A DNA stretch of 35,502 bases from Candidatus Obscuribacter sp. (GCA_021772095.1 JADYXR010000098.1:1-35502), one strand, 5' to 3'; shown: positions 23,930 to 33,287, numbered from the stretch's first letter. The notes: generated by a model from the sequence alone, not told the origin. Program-made: numbers and translations.

Positions 23930-25069
23930 ATGGCCCAAGGAACTGTTCTCAGAAGTCACGCAGGTGGTTACCTGGTGTTCGAAACACAGTCGATGGCATC
24001 GCTGTTTTGTCAGGCGCGTAAGCGCCTTAAAAAGGAACATGTATCCATTCTGACAGGGGATCGGGTCGAGCTTGTTGATGTCGACTTCGATAAAGGCACC
24101 GCAACAATTACTGGTTGTTGCGATCGTTGGAGTCTGCTAACCAGACCACCCCTGGCCAATGTGGACCAGGTTGTAATTGTACAGGCTGTACGCCAACCTG
24201 AGTGGAACCAGCTATGGTGCGACCGTTACATTGTTCACTTTCAGCTTGAATTACCTGATGCCAAGCCGGTCTTGTGTTTTAACAAATGTGACTTAATAGA
24301 TGAGGAGCAATCTTCCACCTTACGGGGAATTTATGAACCACTCGGTTACAATGTCGTGCTTTTATCGACAATAACAGGGGGCGGTTTGGATGAGCTATCG
24401 GTACTGCTGGCGGGCAAGATCACGGTTTTTGCAGGTCCTTCCGGAGTAGGTAAATCGAGCATTCTAAATAAACTCGACTCTTCGCTTAAGCTCAAAATCG
24501 GAGTGATGGACAATGACTTTGGTGTGGGTCGACAAACCACTACATACAGCAAGTTGTATCAAGTTTTGTCCGGTAGATACCCCGAAACGCCGACCTGGGT
24601 AGCCGATACGCCTGGTTTCAATCTTCAGGAAATTAAATATCCAATGCCCGCCGATGTGATGTGGCAGTTCCCCGAGATTGCTGCGTATTCAAACGACTGC
24701 AAATTTTCTAACTGCATGCATCTGGTCGAAACCGACTGCAAGGTGATTGAGAATATCGTCGAAGACGACGAACCTATGCCGGTTGAGCGCAACCCTGATG
24801 CACCGCTGCCAGTGGCTCGTGAGCGATATGAGAATTACGTTTTGCTCCAGGCTGAGGCGCAAGAAGTCTACAACCAACGACGCTCTACTTCCTCCAAAGT
24901 CGAAACCGGTGTTAAAACCACTGGTGGCGAAAAGGGCAAGGGCAAAGCGATTCCGAAGCTCGACCTGGCTACAAGGTCGGAGTCTCGTCGTCGTGAGAAG
25001 CAGCGATTCAAGCCGAGCATTCTATTGGATGATGAATCTGAACTTGATATGGATGAATACCTGACATAA
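23930..25069 (+). CDS. rsgA: ribosome small-subunit-dependent GTPase RsgA with C-terminal tail
   Basis: This encodes 379 residues from ATG 23930; a GTG at 23897 is less likely because the family N-terminus (GTVLRSHAGGYLVFE, the OB fold) starts at the ATG. The permuted GTPase order is visible: NKCDL (G4) first, then GPSGVGKSS (G1) and DTPGF (G3). A zinc knuckle CKFSNCMHLVETDC follows. RsgA checks 30S subunit maturation. The last ~65 residues are an extra charged, disordered tail (KGKGKAIPKLD, RRREKQRF, then acidic DDESELDMDE), longer than in the textbook protein. It is divergent from typA with an ~80-nt gap. Confidence 0.93.
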   Translation: MAQGTVLRSHAGGYLVFETQSMASLFCQARKRLKKEHVSILTGDRVELVDVDFDKGTATITGCCDRWSLLTRPPLANVDQVVIVQAVRQPEWNQLWCDRYIVHFQLELPDAKPVLCFNKCDLIDEEQSSTLRGIYEPLGYNVVLLSTITGGGLDELSVLLAGKITVFAGPSGVGKSSILNKLDSSLKLKIGVMDNDFGVGRQTTTYSKLYQVLSGRYPETPTWVADTPGFNLQEIKYPMPADVMWQFPEIAAYSNDCKFSNCMHLVETDCKVIENIVEDDEPMPVERNPDAPLPVARERYENYVLLQAEAQEVYNQRRSTSSKVETGVKTTGGEKGKGKAIPKLDLATRSESRRREKQRFKPSILLDDESELDMDEYLT

Positions 25070-25421
25070 TTCGCAAGCTTCGAAACTGAGACCGAGAGCC
25101 TGAAGGCGCGAGGGGCTCGACAGCTGGTTCGAATATCTAAAGCGAGCACTTGAGTCTAAGGACTTGAACCTGAGAATCTGTGAGAACTTACAGCTGAGGT
25201 TTGAGGTTGAGACTTAGGCAAGGTATTGAAGCTGAGTACTGAAGCTGAGTACTGCAGCTGAGTACTGCAGCTGAGTACTGAAGCTGAGTACTGAAGCTGA
25301 GTACTGAAGCTGAGTACTGCAGCTGAGTACTGAAGCTGAGTGCTGAAGCTGAGTACTGCAGCTGATTACCTGGGGCCAAAACTTGGCTGTGAACCCGAAG
25401 CTGAGACTTGAAGGCAAGAAT
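25070..25421. other. convergent intergenic region made largely of repeats
   Basis: Besides the 13-bp array at 25230-25372, the flanks (from about 25076 to 25229 and from 25380 to 25415) contain many degenerate words such as ctgaga, cttgag and gaagctgag. They look like older decayed copies of the same repeat. No gene or clear terminator was found. Confidence 0.6.
25230..25372. repeat. 13-bp minisatellite, 11 units
   Basis: The consensus is agctgagtactgm (m = a or c), starting at 25230 and repeating every 13 bp. Nine of the first ten units are identical except for the last base; unit 9 has one extra change and unit 11 is degenerate. Each unit contains AGTACT, and c-ending units create CAGCTG at the junction. 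Confidence 0.92.
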
Positions 25422-26789
25422 CTAACCAGGCGGGTTGGGCGCCTCGCTCTCGTTTGCATCCTTAATCAACAGAGCAAGCGTAATCAGAAAGATTACCGCC
25501 CAGACGAAGAACGGCTGTATCGGCAGCGATGGAATGGTGATTCCGAATTTTTCATGAATCGTTGTGACCACTGTCGGCGCGGTAAAAAATATCCAGCTCA
25601 AAATCGGAAATCCGATCAACATATAACGGATTATCAAAATCAAACTCTTGTTTTTGATTCCTGGCATGGCCGCTTCGCCAATCGGATACTGTCCAACCAC
25701 GCTGTACATCAGCCATATGGCGGGCAGGCAAACGAATAAGTAATCCTGGCGATGAGTGTGCGGGCTGGTGACTAATTGAAGCAGCATCGTGACGGAAGCA
25801 AGAATCATAAATTTGCGGCGTCTCAATTCTTCTGAAAGTTGAACGGATGTCGTTCTAAACCGCCACCAGAGCCAGGCGGTGAAGAGTGTGGCGATGCCCC
25901 AAACAGCGACAACGATTAAGTGAACGATCTGCCCGTCGTTGCCGAGCAAAATTACCAACTGACCGCGCAGGTTTTGTTGTACTTCAGGCGAAACTCCGGC
26001 AATCATTCCGCCGCTCAGTTCGCCCATCTTCAGCGCTTCCGGATAACGCAAAACGTTATCTAACCCGAGTACTGCGATACTGCCGAGCAGGTAGACCATG
26101 CCCATGACCGCGAAGCCGGAGACAAAACGTACGCCGCCTAACAATGTTCCTGTGATGAACAAGATTGGTGCGTACTGTAGCTTTAGCATGCAGAAGCCAC
26201 CGAGCAAACCGGCGCGAAACCAATATTTTTTGTCGAGTGCGATCCAGTACCACATCATCGCCGGGAAAATTATCAAACCGATTTGACCAAGACGAAAACA
26301 GAGCCAAGCGGGATAGGAAGCCAGAACGGCGACATATGTGTAAAATCTCTCGAACTTTCCTTTTAGCGTCGTCGCCAATAATGAGTAGACGCTAAAGATG
26401 ATGCCGGCCAGTCCGAGAAGTTCAAACAGTCCAAGGGCCGTCTTTAATGGAACGAGCGCAAGCGGCATCACCAGTACCATTAGATATGGCGGATATTGGG
26501 AGTAAAAGATCTTCTTCAATTCGATATTCGGGATGAGCTTTTGCATGTACTCGTTTTGCAAATGCGGATCCCAGACGTTGAACTTCTCATGCAGGCACTG
26601 GAACGCCATTATGGCATCGTTGTAATAGAGCAAAAAGTCAGCGGTATAAACAACGCCATTGAGTTGATAACAAAGAAGAGTGTCGCTTAGATAAACCAAC
26701 AGCGTATTCAAATGAGTCACGCAGAGCCACATGATGAGCCCGGAGACTTGAGTGAACCAGAGTTTGTTTAATAGTTGTTGATTGACCAT
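25422..26789 (-). CDS. GT87-like polyprenyl-phosphate-dependent mannosyltransferase-type membrane protein
   Basis: This encodes 455 residues with roughly ten membrane spans. It matches GT87 / DUF2029 proteins: DFLLYYNDA early in the extracytoplasmic loop (the GT-C acidic motif), YSQYPPYLMVLVMPLALVP, LGQIGLIIFP, KLQYAPILF and SPHTHRQDYLF. The family adds mannose or related sugars from polyprenyl-phosphate donors to glycolipids or glycans; the substrate here is unknown. The ATG comes one nt after the TAA of the dehydrogenase gene, so the genes are co-translated. It is the last gene of the glpD operon. Confidence 0.82.
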   Translation of the reverse strand: MVNQQLLNKLWFTQVSGLIMWLCVTHLNTLLVYLSDTLLCYQLNGVVYTADFLLYYNDAIMAFQCLHEKFNVWDPHLQNEYMQKLIPNIELKKIFYSQYPPYLMVLVMPLALVPLKTALGLFELLGLAGIIFSVYSLLATTLKGKFERFYTYVAVLASYPAWLCFRLGQIGLIIFPAMMWYWIALDKKYWFRAGLLGGFCMLKLQYAPILFITGTLLGGVRFVSGFAVMGMVYLLGSIAVLGLDNVLRYPEALKMGELSGGMIAGVSPEVQQNLRGQLVILLGNDGQIVHLIVVAVWGIATLFTAWLWWRFRTTSVQLSEELRRRKFMILASVTMLLQLVTSPHTHRQDYLFVCLPAIWLMYSVVGQYPIGEAAMPGIKNKSLILIIRYMLIGFPILSWIFFTAPTVVTTIHEKFGITIPSLPIQPFFVWAVIFLITLALLIKDANESEAPNPPG

Positions 26790-26790
26790 T

Positions 26791-27822
26791 TTAGCGGGCT
26801 TCTGATTTTACTTGAGCCAATTCATTTTGCGTGCGTTCGTTCCAAACTTCCGGATTAACCAGATGATTGGGGCGCTGTCCCGAAAATGCCGACAGAATGG
26901 AATCCACTGCTGATTCCGCCATTTGAAATCTGGTTTCAAAACAGGCAGAGCCGATGTGAGGGACCAAAACGACGTTATCTAGCTTGAGCAGCTCTTCCGG
27001 CACGTTGGGCTCATCGGCGAAAACATCGAGACCGGCGCCTCCGATTTTCTTGTTCACTAAATGCGATACCAGCGCTTGCTCATCGATGATGGCACCACGG
27101 GCGGTATTGATCAAAACGCACTGCGGTTTCATCTGATCGAGCTGTGCTTGCCCGATCAGACCTTTGGTCTGGCTGTTCAAAGGGCAGTGTATGCTGATGA
27201 AATCTGAGTTTTTGCAGAGGTCATCTAAGTCGACTCGGACAGCATCATAATCGCCCCAGAGCTGGCTATCGATTTTGTCCTTCGGCGAAAAACGCGTGTA
27301 AATGATCTTTAGACCAAACGCTCTTGCCCGTTTGGCAAAGGCTTTGCCGATTCTTCCCATGCCGACGATTCCGATGGTTTTGCCCCAGAGATCGGGGCCA
27401 AGCATAAGGTCGTTTTGAAAACCGGTCCATTTACCTTCGCGAATATACCGATCGGCTTCGCAGATTCGTCGAGTGGTGGCAAGCAGAAGCGCCATGGCTA
27501 GATCGGCCGTGGCAGCATCAAGTACGCCGGGTGTGTTGGTCACCAGTATTCCGCGCTGCGTGGCATCAGGAATGTGAACGTTGTCGAAACCAACCGCCCG
27601 ATTAGCGATCACTCGCAACTGTTTAGAAGAATCCATCACGGCACTAGATATAGTGTCAAGCGGTTCGCTGATTACGGCATCTTTGTCCGCCAGAAGAGAT
27701 TTGATCTGCTCCTCTGGTAGCCGTTCTTCACGATCTACATATTCTATTTCCGCTATCGCGTTCAGTTTTTCGGCTAAAGCTCTGTCTAATTGGCCAAGAA
27801 CCAGAACCTTTAGTTTTTTCAT
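26791..27822 (-). CDS. D-2-hydroxyacid dehydrogenase (glyoxylate/hydroxypyruvate reductase type)
   Basis: This encodes 343 residues. The NAD(P)-binding motif is GIVGMGRIGKAFA. The catalytic triad is visible: Arg in NTARGAIID, Glu in DVFADEPNVPEEL and His in VPHIGSA. RAVGFDNVHI and NTPGVLDAATADLAMALLL are typical of the GyaR/GhrB branch, which reduces glyoxylate or hydroxypyruvate. I chose ATG 27822 (gagga ten nt upstream); an in-frame TTG at 27855 overlaps the glpD stop and is an alternative. It sits between glpD and the GT87-like gene in a tight operon. Confidence 0.88.
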   Translation of the reverse strand: MKKLKVLVLGQLDRALAEKLNAIAEIEYVDREERLPEEQIKSLLADKDAVISEPLDTISSAVMDSSKQLRVIANRAVGFDNVHIPDATQRGILVTNTPGVLDAATADLAMALLLATTRRICEADRYIREGKWTGFQNDLMLGPDLWGKTIGIVGMGRIGKAFAKRARAFGLKIIYTRFSPKDKIDSQLWGDYDAVRVDLDDLCKNSDFISIHCPLNSQTKGLIGQAQLDQMKPQCVLINTARGAIIDEQALVSHLVNKKIGGAGLDVFADEPNVPEELLKLDNVVLVPHIGSACFETRFQMAESAVDSILSAFSGQRPNHLVNPEVWNERTQNELAQVKSEAR

Positions 27823-27851
27823 CTCTGAACAATCCTCGTCGATTATCTTAC

Positions 27852-29525
27852 TCAACTTTTGACAGCGGTTTGGTAATTTAAATGCTCTTCAAGTGTACTG
27901 GTAAGTGCCTTCAGTTCTGCGGCTGTGCGGTTTTCGTCCCATCCCAGAACGGCCTGGACGCAACGCGCCACTTTCGGCGCTGCATCGAGGCACTGCCCCT
28001 GGTGAATCATACCCAGACGCATGCGTCGGTACAAAATATCTTCCAGGCATAATGCCATCTCAAATTTGACGTTGTAAACCACCTCCGCCATGATCGGCGG
28101 AAAGTCAGGGCAGACGCGCTTGTTGAGATATGAATCGCCTTCGACCAGTTCGATTACTTTGAGCGCATCTTTTCCGTAGCTGGCAATCAAATGATCGATG
28201 GTTGCCGGTTCGATCGAACTGCGTCGCGCTCGCGCCGAGATTTCAGCGGAGGTTGTGAGATAGTCATCTTTATCGGTCCAGCCTCCAAGCATGATTCGAT
28301 CTGTGGAGGATGGCTTCAGAGAAGCGATATGGTCGTGCGAGAGTTTTGTAATCACTCGGGTGACCGCTTCGTCGGCGATGATTCTATAGTTGGTGAGCTT
28401 GCCGCCGATTAAACCAAGGATGCCGCCCTTACCTTCAAATAGGTTGTATTCTCGCGAAATGTTGCTGGTGTTGGACTCGGTTTGGTTTTTACCAACATCC
28501 AAAACCAGCGGTCGCAGCCCTGCCCATGAGGCGATTACGTCGGCGCGATGGAGTCTGCGATTTTCGCTGCTGTATTGGTTAACCACATTAAGTAGATATT
28601 GAATTTCCTCTTCGCTCGCCAGCGGATTATCGAGCGAACCTTCATATGCGGTATCAGTGGTTCCGACAAGAAGTGCTCTCTGCCACGGAATTACGAAAAC
28701 ATATCGACCTTCTTCGGTCGGTAAAAACAATGCCGTGTTGGTATCGAATGCGGAGCTAGGCAACATTATATGTATGCCTTTGGCCGGTCTCACGTGGTTT
28801 TTCCAATCGGGATCGATCTTGCCCATCAAGCCATCAGACCAGACCCCGGTAGCGTTGATGCAGGTTTTTGCGGTGATTCTGAATTCTTGTCCGCTGACCC
28901 GATCTCGACAGGCGAGTGCGTTGATGCGGTTGCCTTCGAATTCGAAATTTTGCGCGATCACATAATTGATCAGCACGGCTCCCAAATTTTCTGCGGACTT
29001 GAGCACTTCGAGAACCAGCCGCGCATCATCGGTGATGCAATCGTGAAAACGCAACCCGCCTGAGATTTTGTTGCCGGCAATAGACGGCACTGCGGCGACG
29101 ACTTCTTTTGAGTTTAGTCTGTGATGACCTTTTACGTTTCGTTTTTTCCAGGCGATCAAATCATAGAGCGCCAATCCAGCCTGTGCCTTCAGACCGAAGA
29201 TGCCACTACCTTTTGCGATTGGCAAAACAAAATTGAAGTCTTTGATCAGGTGCGGCGCCAGCTGCTCAAGCAGCGCGCGCTCGCTACACAGTTCCTTAGT
29301 CAACTTAAATTGGAATTGTTCGAGATATCGCAAGCCGCCATGGATGAGCTTCGTGGTTTTGCTCGACGTGCCGGACGAAAAATCTCCCTTATCTATAAGG
29401 ATTACGGAAAGCCCTCGCGAAGCCGCATTTTGCGCAATGCCAGCGCCTACGATACCGCCGCCGATGACGGCTACGTCGAATATTTTTTCTCTGGCGACGG
29501 TGAGGGCTTGGGTTCTGCTCTGCAT
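27852..29525 (-). CDS. glpD: aerobic glycerol-3-phosphate dehydrogenase
   Basis: This encodes 557 residues. The FAD-binding N-terminus is VIGGGIVGAGIAQNAASRG, followed by GTSSKTTKLIHGGLRYLEQ, the characteristic signature of GlpD. Later come INATGVWSD, PAKGIHIMLP, VIPWQRALLVGTTD and GLIGGKLTNYRIIAD, and a helical C-terminal domain. It oxidises sn-glycerol-3-phosphate to dihydroxyacetone phosphate at the inner membrane and passes electrons to quinone. It heads the operon with the hydroxyacid dehydrogenase and the GT87-like protein. No strong Shine-Dalgarno is seen, and no glpK or glpF is nearby. Confidence 0.95.
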   Translation of the reverse strand: MQSRTQALTVAREKIFDVAVIGGGIVGAGIAQNAASRGLSVILIDKGDFSSGTSSKTTKLIHGGLRYLEQFQFKLTKELCSERALLEQLAPHLIKDFNFVLPIAKGSGIFGLKAQAGLALYDLIAWKKRNVKGHHRLNSKEVVAAVPSIAGNKISGGLRFHDCITDDARLVLEVLKSAENLGAVLINYVIAQNFEFEGNRINALACRDRVSGQEFRITAKTCINATGVWSDGLMGKIDPDWKNHVRPAKGIHIMLPSSAFDTNTALFLPTEEGRYVFVIPWQRALLVGTTDTAYEGSLDNPLASEEEIQYLLNVVNQYSSENRRLHRADVIASWAGLRPLVLDVGKNQTESNTSNISREYNLFEGKGGILGLIGGKLTNYRIIADEAVTRVITKLSHDHIASLKPSSTDRIMLGGWTDKDDYLTTSAEISARARRSSIEPATIDHLIASYGKDALKVIELVEGDSYLNKRVCPDFPPIMAEVVYNVKFEMALCLEDILYRRMRLGMIHQGQCLDAAPKVARCVQAVLGWDENRTAAELKALTSTLEEHLNYQTAVKS

Positions 29526-29878
29526 AACGATTCTGAAATTTGGTTTATCTTACACGTAAACCTTCTAAATAATAGTCACTTAGCTTTATAGCTTGGGTTT
29601 TTCTAATCCTTCGGCGCACTTGACGTCACGCACGACAGCGTGGGGATTTTCAAATTTGTTCCCCTCCTAGCAACCTTAGATTTTGTGCATATATCTTGAA
29701 AGGACGCCAAAACATCAGGAAAAATGACTATTGATTGCCCTATGCTTGGTGCGAGTATTCAAGCGTTCGAACATCGACGGGCAATTGAAGTTGCGATTGA
29801 ATTGCCCTCACGGGCTCACGAATTTCAAGACGAATACTTCATCGGATCCTAAAACATTCAATTATTGAGTGGAGAAAC
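29526..29878. other. 353-nt divergent promoter region
   Basis: It separates glpD (-) from the TPR-CHAT gene (+) and must hold both promoters. The only distinct structure is the inverted repeat at 29779-29807. No gene was found. Confidence 0.5.
29779..29807. promoter_or_regulatory. inverted repeat GGGCAATT...AATTGCCC
   Basis: Perfect 8-bp arms (29779-29786 and 29800-29807) surround a 13-nt centre, about 70 nt before the TPR-CHAT start. The centre-to-centre distance of 21 nt (two helical turns) suits a dimeric regulator. It could alternatively form an RNA hairpin. Confidence 0.4.
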
Positions 29879-32800
29879 ATGATTAATAGCCGTAAGCTAA
29901 GCGTTGTTGTATTGGCTGCCACACTGTTGATGAGTAGCACTGTCCCCGGTGCCATGTCGCAGGAAACTGAGGGCGAGCCAGAACCGATTTCGCAAATGGA
30001 AGAGCCGATAGCTAAACCGCCGGTTGCCAGACCAGCAGCGACCAGGCGTCCTGTCACGACAAGCCATGCAGGAAGCAGAGGCGCCAGCACACTGGGGCGC
30101 GCTGACATGAAAGAAGTCAGCCCCATGCCGATCAACCAAGTATTGAAGTATGCCGAAGTTCCGCAAACAGGCGAGAACGAGGAGAAAGTTAAAAGGCTCG
30201 ACAGAGATGCCGACAATTTTTTCAAGAGTGCCAGATATAACGATGCACTTTTGCGCTGGCAAGAAGCTTATGGTTTGTCTCTGGAAATGAAATATTCCGC
30301 CGGTCAGGGACGCGCTCTCACCGGTATGTGCAAAGTTTATTTGACGCAAGGGAAATGGGTCAAAGCCAAATTCCTCGGCGAAAATGCTGTTGAAGTTCTC
30401 TCTGGTATTAACGATGAGAAAAACTTGGGGCGCGCTCGTATTCAGCTTGCCCAAGCATATTTCGGTTTAGAAAATCCGCTCTGGGCAATCAAGCAACTCG
30501 AGTTGGCAATGAAGCATCTGGTCGATCAACCAGATACAGATCCTGCCGAAGCTGCTGATTTGATGCGGCTTGCCGGTGGATTGCTTTTGCAGTTCGGTAG
30601 AGTAGTTGATGGTATTCGTTTCTTCCAGGAGTCTGCAAGATATCTCGAAGAGTCTAAAGATTTGCCTGCTGCATTAACTATGCGCAGCAAGCTTTCCAGC
30701 TTGATGAGCGAAGCCGGGTTCTATGTTGCCTCTCGTGAGGAAGCTGAAAAAGCTCTGGCGATTGCCAAAAAAGCGAAAAACAATCGCGCTATGGTCAGTG
30801 CATATTCGGTGTTGGGCAACGCTCAATATGTTCTCGGCGAGTATTCTGAAGCTGGTCAAACCTACGCCTTGGCTTATGGTTTGGCAGGCAAGATGAATGA
30901 TGAAATCCTTCCGCGTGAAGCCCGTTCTAATCTATTAATGGGATATTCGTTCACTTTGATCGCGATGGGTGAAAACGATCGCGCTCAAAAAATGATTGAA
31001 GCGATTCTTCCTTACTTCGAAAAGAACTCCAAGTATTATGCGCAAACCGAATGTTTAAACGCACTCGGCATGCTGGTCGCCAACAAGGGCGAAGCGTATA
31101 AAGCGGTGCCATTTTTTGAGCGCGCTCTCGACTCGCAAAACATGATCAAGCCTGTACAACCAAGAATTCAATACATGCTTTATCAAAACATTGCAGCTGC
31201 TGAATTTTCGAGCGGCAAGTATCGCGAGGCAGCCACGCACTTGAAGGTAATCTTGCCGATCTATCAACGCGATCAAAAAGTAAAAGGTTCACATCCGCTG
31301 GTGATCTTGCGCACGCTGACTTCACTTGCTGAAGTTTCATTGAGACTGTCTGATCCTGTCAAAGCTAAAGAGTACGCCGATCAAGCTTTGGAACTGGGCA
31401 CCAAATTCGCTGATGACTCCTCGCTCTGGAGAGTCTACACAGTTATCGCTCAGCTCGAACTCGCTAATCGGGAAACCGAGAAAGCGAAGGAAGCACTCGA
31501 TAATGCCTTGTCTCACTTCCGCTCACCACAAGCTGGTTACTTCCCGGCAGTTGAACAATTCCACTTTGTCAGCTCGCGCAGAGGTCTCGGTCAACAATTG
31601 ATCGCTCTGGTAGCGTCGCAACAAATGACTGAGAAAGCGCTTCTCGCTGCCGAGCAATTGAAAGAAGAACAAATCATCAATACATGGATCAGAAAAGGCG
31701 TCGCCGTCCGTGAAGAAGATCGCGATATCTACTCCGATTTGTTGAATCAGAGAGCTCACCTGCATGCCGCTGAATCTTCCACCACGCCTGATCGTTTGAC
31801 CAAAGAATGGAGCAGCTGGTTGAATCGCTTCTCCGAACTCGGTGCGAAGAATAGAACTCTCGCCCGTATGGTGGCACCTTATCCGACCACTGTTGAAGAC
31901 ATCATCAACGGCGTTCGTAAACGGAAAGTCACTGTTATCGAATATCTAGTCGGCGAGAAATCCAGCGTTGCTTTCACAATCGATCCAATCGGTAGAATCT
32001 CCGCCACGGTACTGCCGGTCGGCGAAGAAAAGCTGGTCAACTCGATCGCTCCGATAGTGACGAACGCAGGCGCTCCGACTACCGAATCGCAAGCGGCTGA
32101 GAAACTTGTTTTGCAAACTCTGTACAAACAGTTGCTGCCACCATCCGTGATGAACTTCGTTCCATCCACGCCTGATAAGCAAATCGTGATAATACCGGAT
32201 TCGGTGCTGTTCAATTTGCCGTTCGCAGCGTTGATTGATGAGAATGGCAAGTACTTTGTTGAAAACCATTTGTTGAGTCTCTCGACATCGATGGGTGCAA
32301 TTCTCGATGGTGCCACACCGATCGCCAGTGGTTTGAGCGTTTTGGTTGCTGCCAATGGCAGTGCTGATGAGCAAACCGAGTCGACCAACATTCTTAATGC
32401 TATCGACCCGTCGCCATGTTCCACACTCTCGACTCAATCGGCCAGTCTCGAGGAACTGCAAAGAGTTTCACAAGACAAGCAAATCTTGCACGTCTCATCG
32501 GCTATCCCGATGACCGACGATAATCCAGCTCGCACGAAGCTCCCATTCGCACCAGGCGAAGTCACCAAGGATAGTACCGCCGTCGGATTGTTCCAGTTGT
32601 CGATTCCAAACGACCTGGTCGTACTCAGCGGCACATCGATCACAGGTTCTGACCAGACCGGCAAAGCAGTTCAAGTCTTCGGACGCGGTCTGCGCTATGC
32701 TGGTGCCAAGAACGTGATGATGAGCTTGTGGAACGAACCTAGTGACACCAGAACAGCTGCAATCGGCAACTTCTATAAGAACAAGAAAGCCGGCTTGAGC

Positions 32801-32899
32801 AGCGCACAATCGCTGCGCAAAGCTCAGTTGCTTGCACTTTCAGCAGACCGCAATCCGAAAGCATGGGCAGCCTTCCAGTTGCTCGGCGCAGGAATGTAG
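29879..32899 (+). CDS. exported TPR protein with degenerate CHAT domain
   Basis: This encodes 1006 residues, with gtggag four nt before the ATG. A signal peptide (~1-28, ending GAMSQ) precedes a Pro-rich linker. About ten TPR-like helix pairs run from ~100 to 600 (for example ARYNDALLRWQEAYGLS, YSEAGQTYALAYGLA and KYREAATHLKVILPIY). A CHAT (caspase-like) domain covers ~690-1005, with IVIIPDSVLFNLPFAALI and LQLLGAGM-type features. The catalytic residues are absent: the usual second His of LHLATHG is Ala875 (LHVSSA), and the Cys of LSACETG is replaced in LSGTSITG (Thr919/Ser920). It should be a non-proteolytic scaffold in the periplasm. TPR-CHAT proteins are common in cyanobacteria-like genomes. 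Confidence 0.88.
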   Translation: MINSRKLSVVVLAATLLMSSTVPGAMSQETEGEPEPISQMEEPIAKPPVARPAATRRPVTTSHAGSRGASTLGRADMKEVSPMPINQVLKYAEVPQTGENEEKVKRLDRDADNFFKSARYNDALLRWQEAYGLSLEMKYSAGQGRALTGMCKVYLTQGKWVKAKFLGENAVEVLSGINDEKNLGRARIQLAQAYFGLENPLWAIKQLELAMKHLVDQPDTDPAEAADLMRLAGGLLLQFGRVVDGIRFFQESARYLEESKDLPAALTMRSKLSSLMSEAGFYVASREEAEKALAIAKKAKNNRAMVSAYSVLGNAQYVLGEYSEAGQTYALAYGLAGKMNDEILPREARSNLLMGYSFTLIAMGENDRAQKMIEAILPYFEKNSKYYAQTECLNALGMLVANKGEAYKAVPFFERALDSQNMIKPVQPRIQYMLYQNIAAAEFSSGKYREAATHLKVILPIYQRDQKVKGSHPLVILRTLTSLAEVSLRLSDPVKAKEYADQALELGTKFADDSSLWRVYTVIAQLELANRETEKAKEALDNALSHFRSPQAGYFPAVEQFHFVSSRRGLGQQLIALVASQQMTEKALLAAEQLKEEQIINTWIRKGVAVREEDRDIYSDLLNQRAHLHAAESSTTPDRLTKEWSSWLNRFSELGAKNRTLARMVAPYPTTVEDIINGVRKRKVTVIEYLVGEKSSVAFTIDPIGRISATVLPVGEEKLVNSIAPIVTNAGAPTTESQAAEKLVLQTLYKQLLPPSVMNFVPSTPDKQIVIIPDSVLFNLPFAALIDENGKYFVENHLLSLSTSMGAILDGATPIASGLSVLVAANGSADEQTESTNILNAIDPSPCSTLSTQSASLEELQRVSQDKQILHVSSAIPMTDDNPARTKLPFAPGEVTKDSTAVGLFQLSIPNDLVVLSGTSITGSDQTGKAVQVFGRGLRYAGAKNVMMSLWNEPSDTRTAAIGNFYKNKKAGLSSAQSLRKAQLLALSADRNPKAWAAFQLLGAGM

Positions 32900-33287
32900 T
32901 TTCATTGGCCGCAAGCGTTCTTGTAAATAAGGATTGCTTGCCGAACTGAATAGGAAATAAAAATTAGCTCCAGCGGCAAATGCCGCTGGAGCTTTTACTT
33001 ACTTTAAAGAACATGATGGTAATTGCTCTTTCGGATATATTTTTGAAGTCTTCTCGATATGCAATTTCCGGCATGGAGAGAGCGTTTGATCGGGTTGTCA
33101 TTTTCATCGGCGCATATCTTGCAAGCCTATGGAGAATCAAAGCTCTGCAACGTTAATACGTGCTTTGCAAGCGTGTTTCCAAGATGCCAGTAATGTTGTA
33201 TGTGGGTTACAATATCTACTCGCCACGACCAGTTGTAGTCAAGCGGCGCGTCAGGCAAAGTTCGTTGAAGCATCAGGGGAAACTTCC
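32900..33287. other. 388-nt intergenic region
   Basis: It begins with the TPR-CHAT terminator (32966-32997). The remainder precedes the pentapeptide-repeat protein gene; TACAAT at 33208-33213 is a possible -10 box without a good -35. The reading frame of the next gene is open back to 33129, but nothing there looks coding. Confidence 0.5.
32966..32997 (+). terminator. intrinsic terminator of the TPR-CHAT gene
   Basis: A perfect 12-bp stem AGCTCCAGCGGC (32966-32977) / GCCGCTGGAGCT (32982-32993) with loop AAAT is followed by TTTACTTACTTT. It lies 67 nt after the stop codon. Confidence 0.85.

Noticed and set aside
25120..25140. tRNA T-loop-like ggttcgaatat
   Set aside because: No cloverleaf, acceptor stem or anticodon arm surrounds it.
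25230..25372. CRISPR array
   Set aside because: The units are 13 bp and directly joined, with no spacers and no cas genes.
25188..25459. Two minus-strand ORFs through the 13-bp array
   Set aside because: The Gln/Ser/Tyr repeats arise because 13 bp is not a multiple of 3, so every frame of the repeat is open; no start signal.
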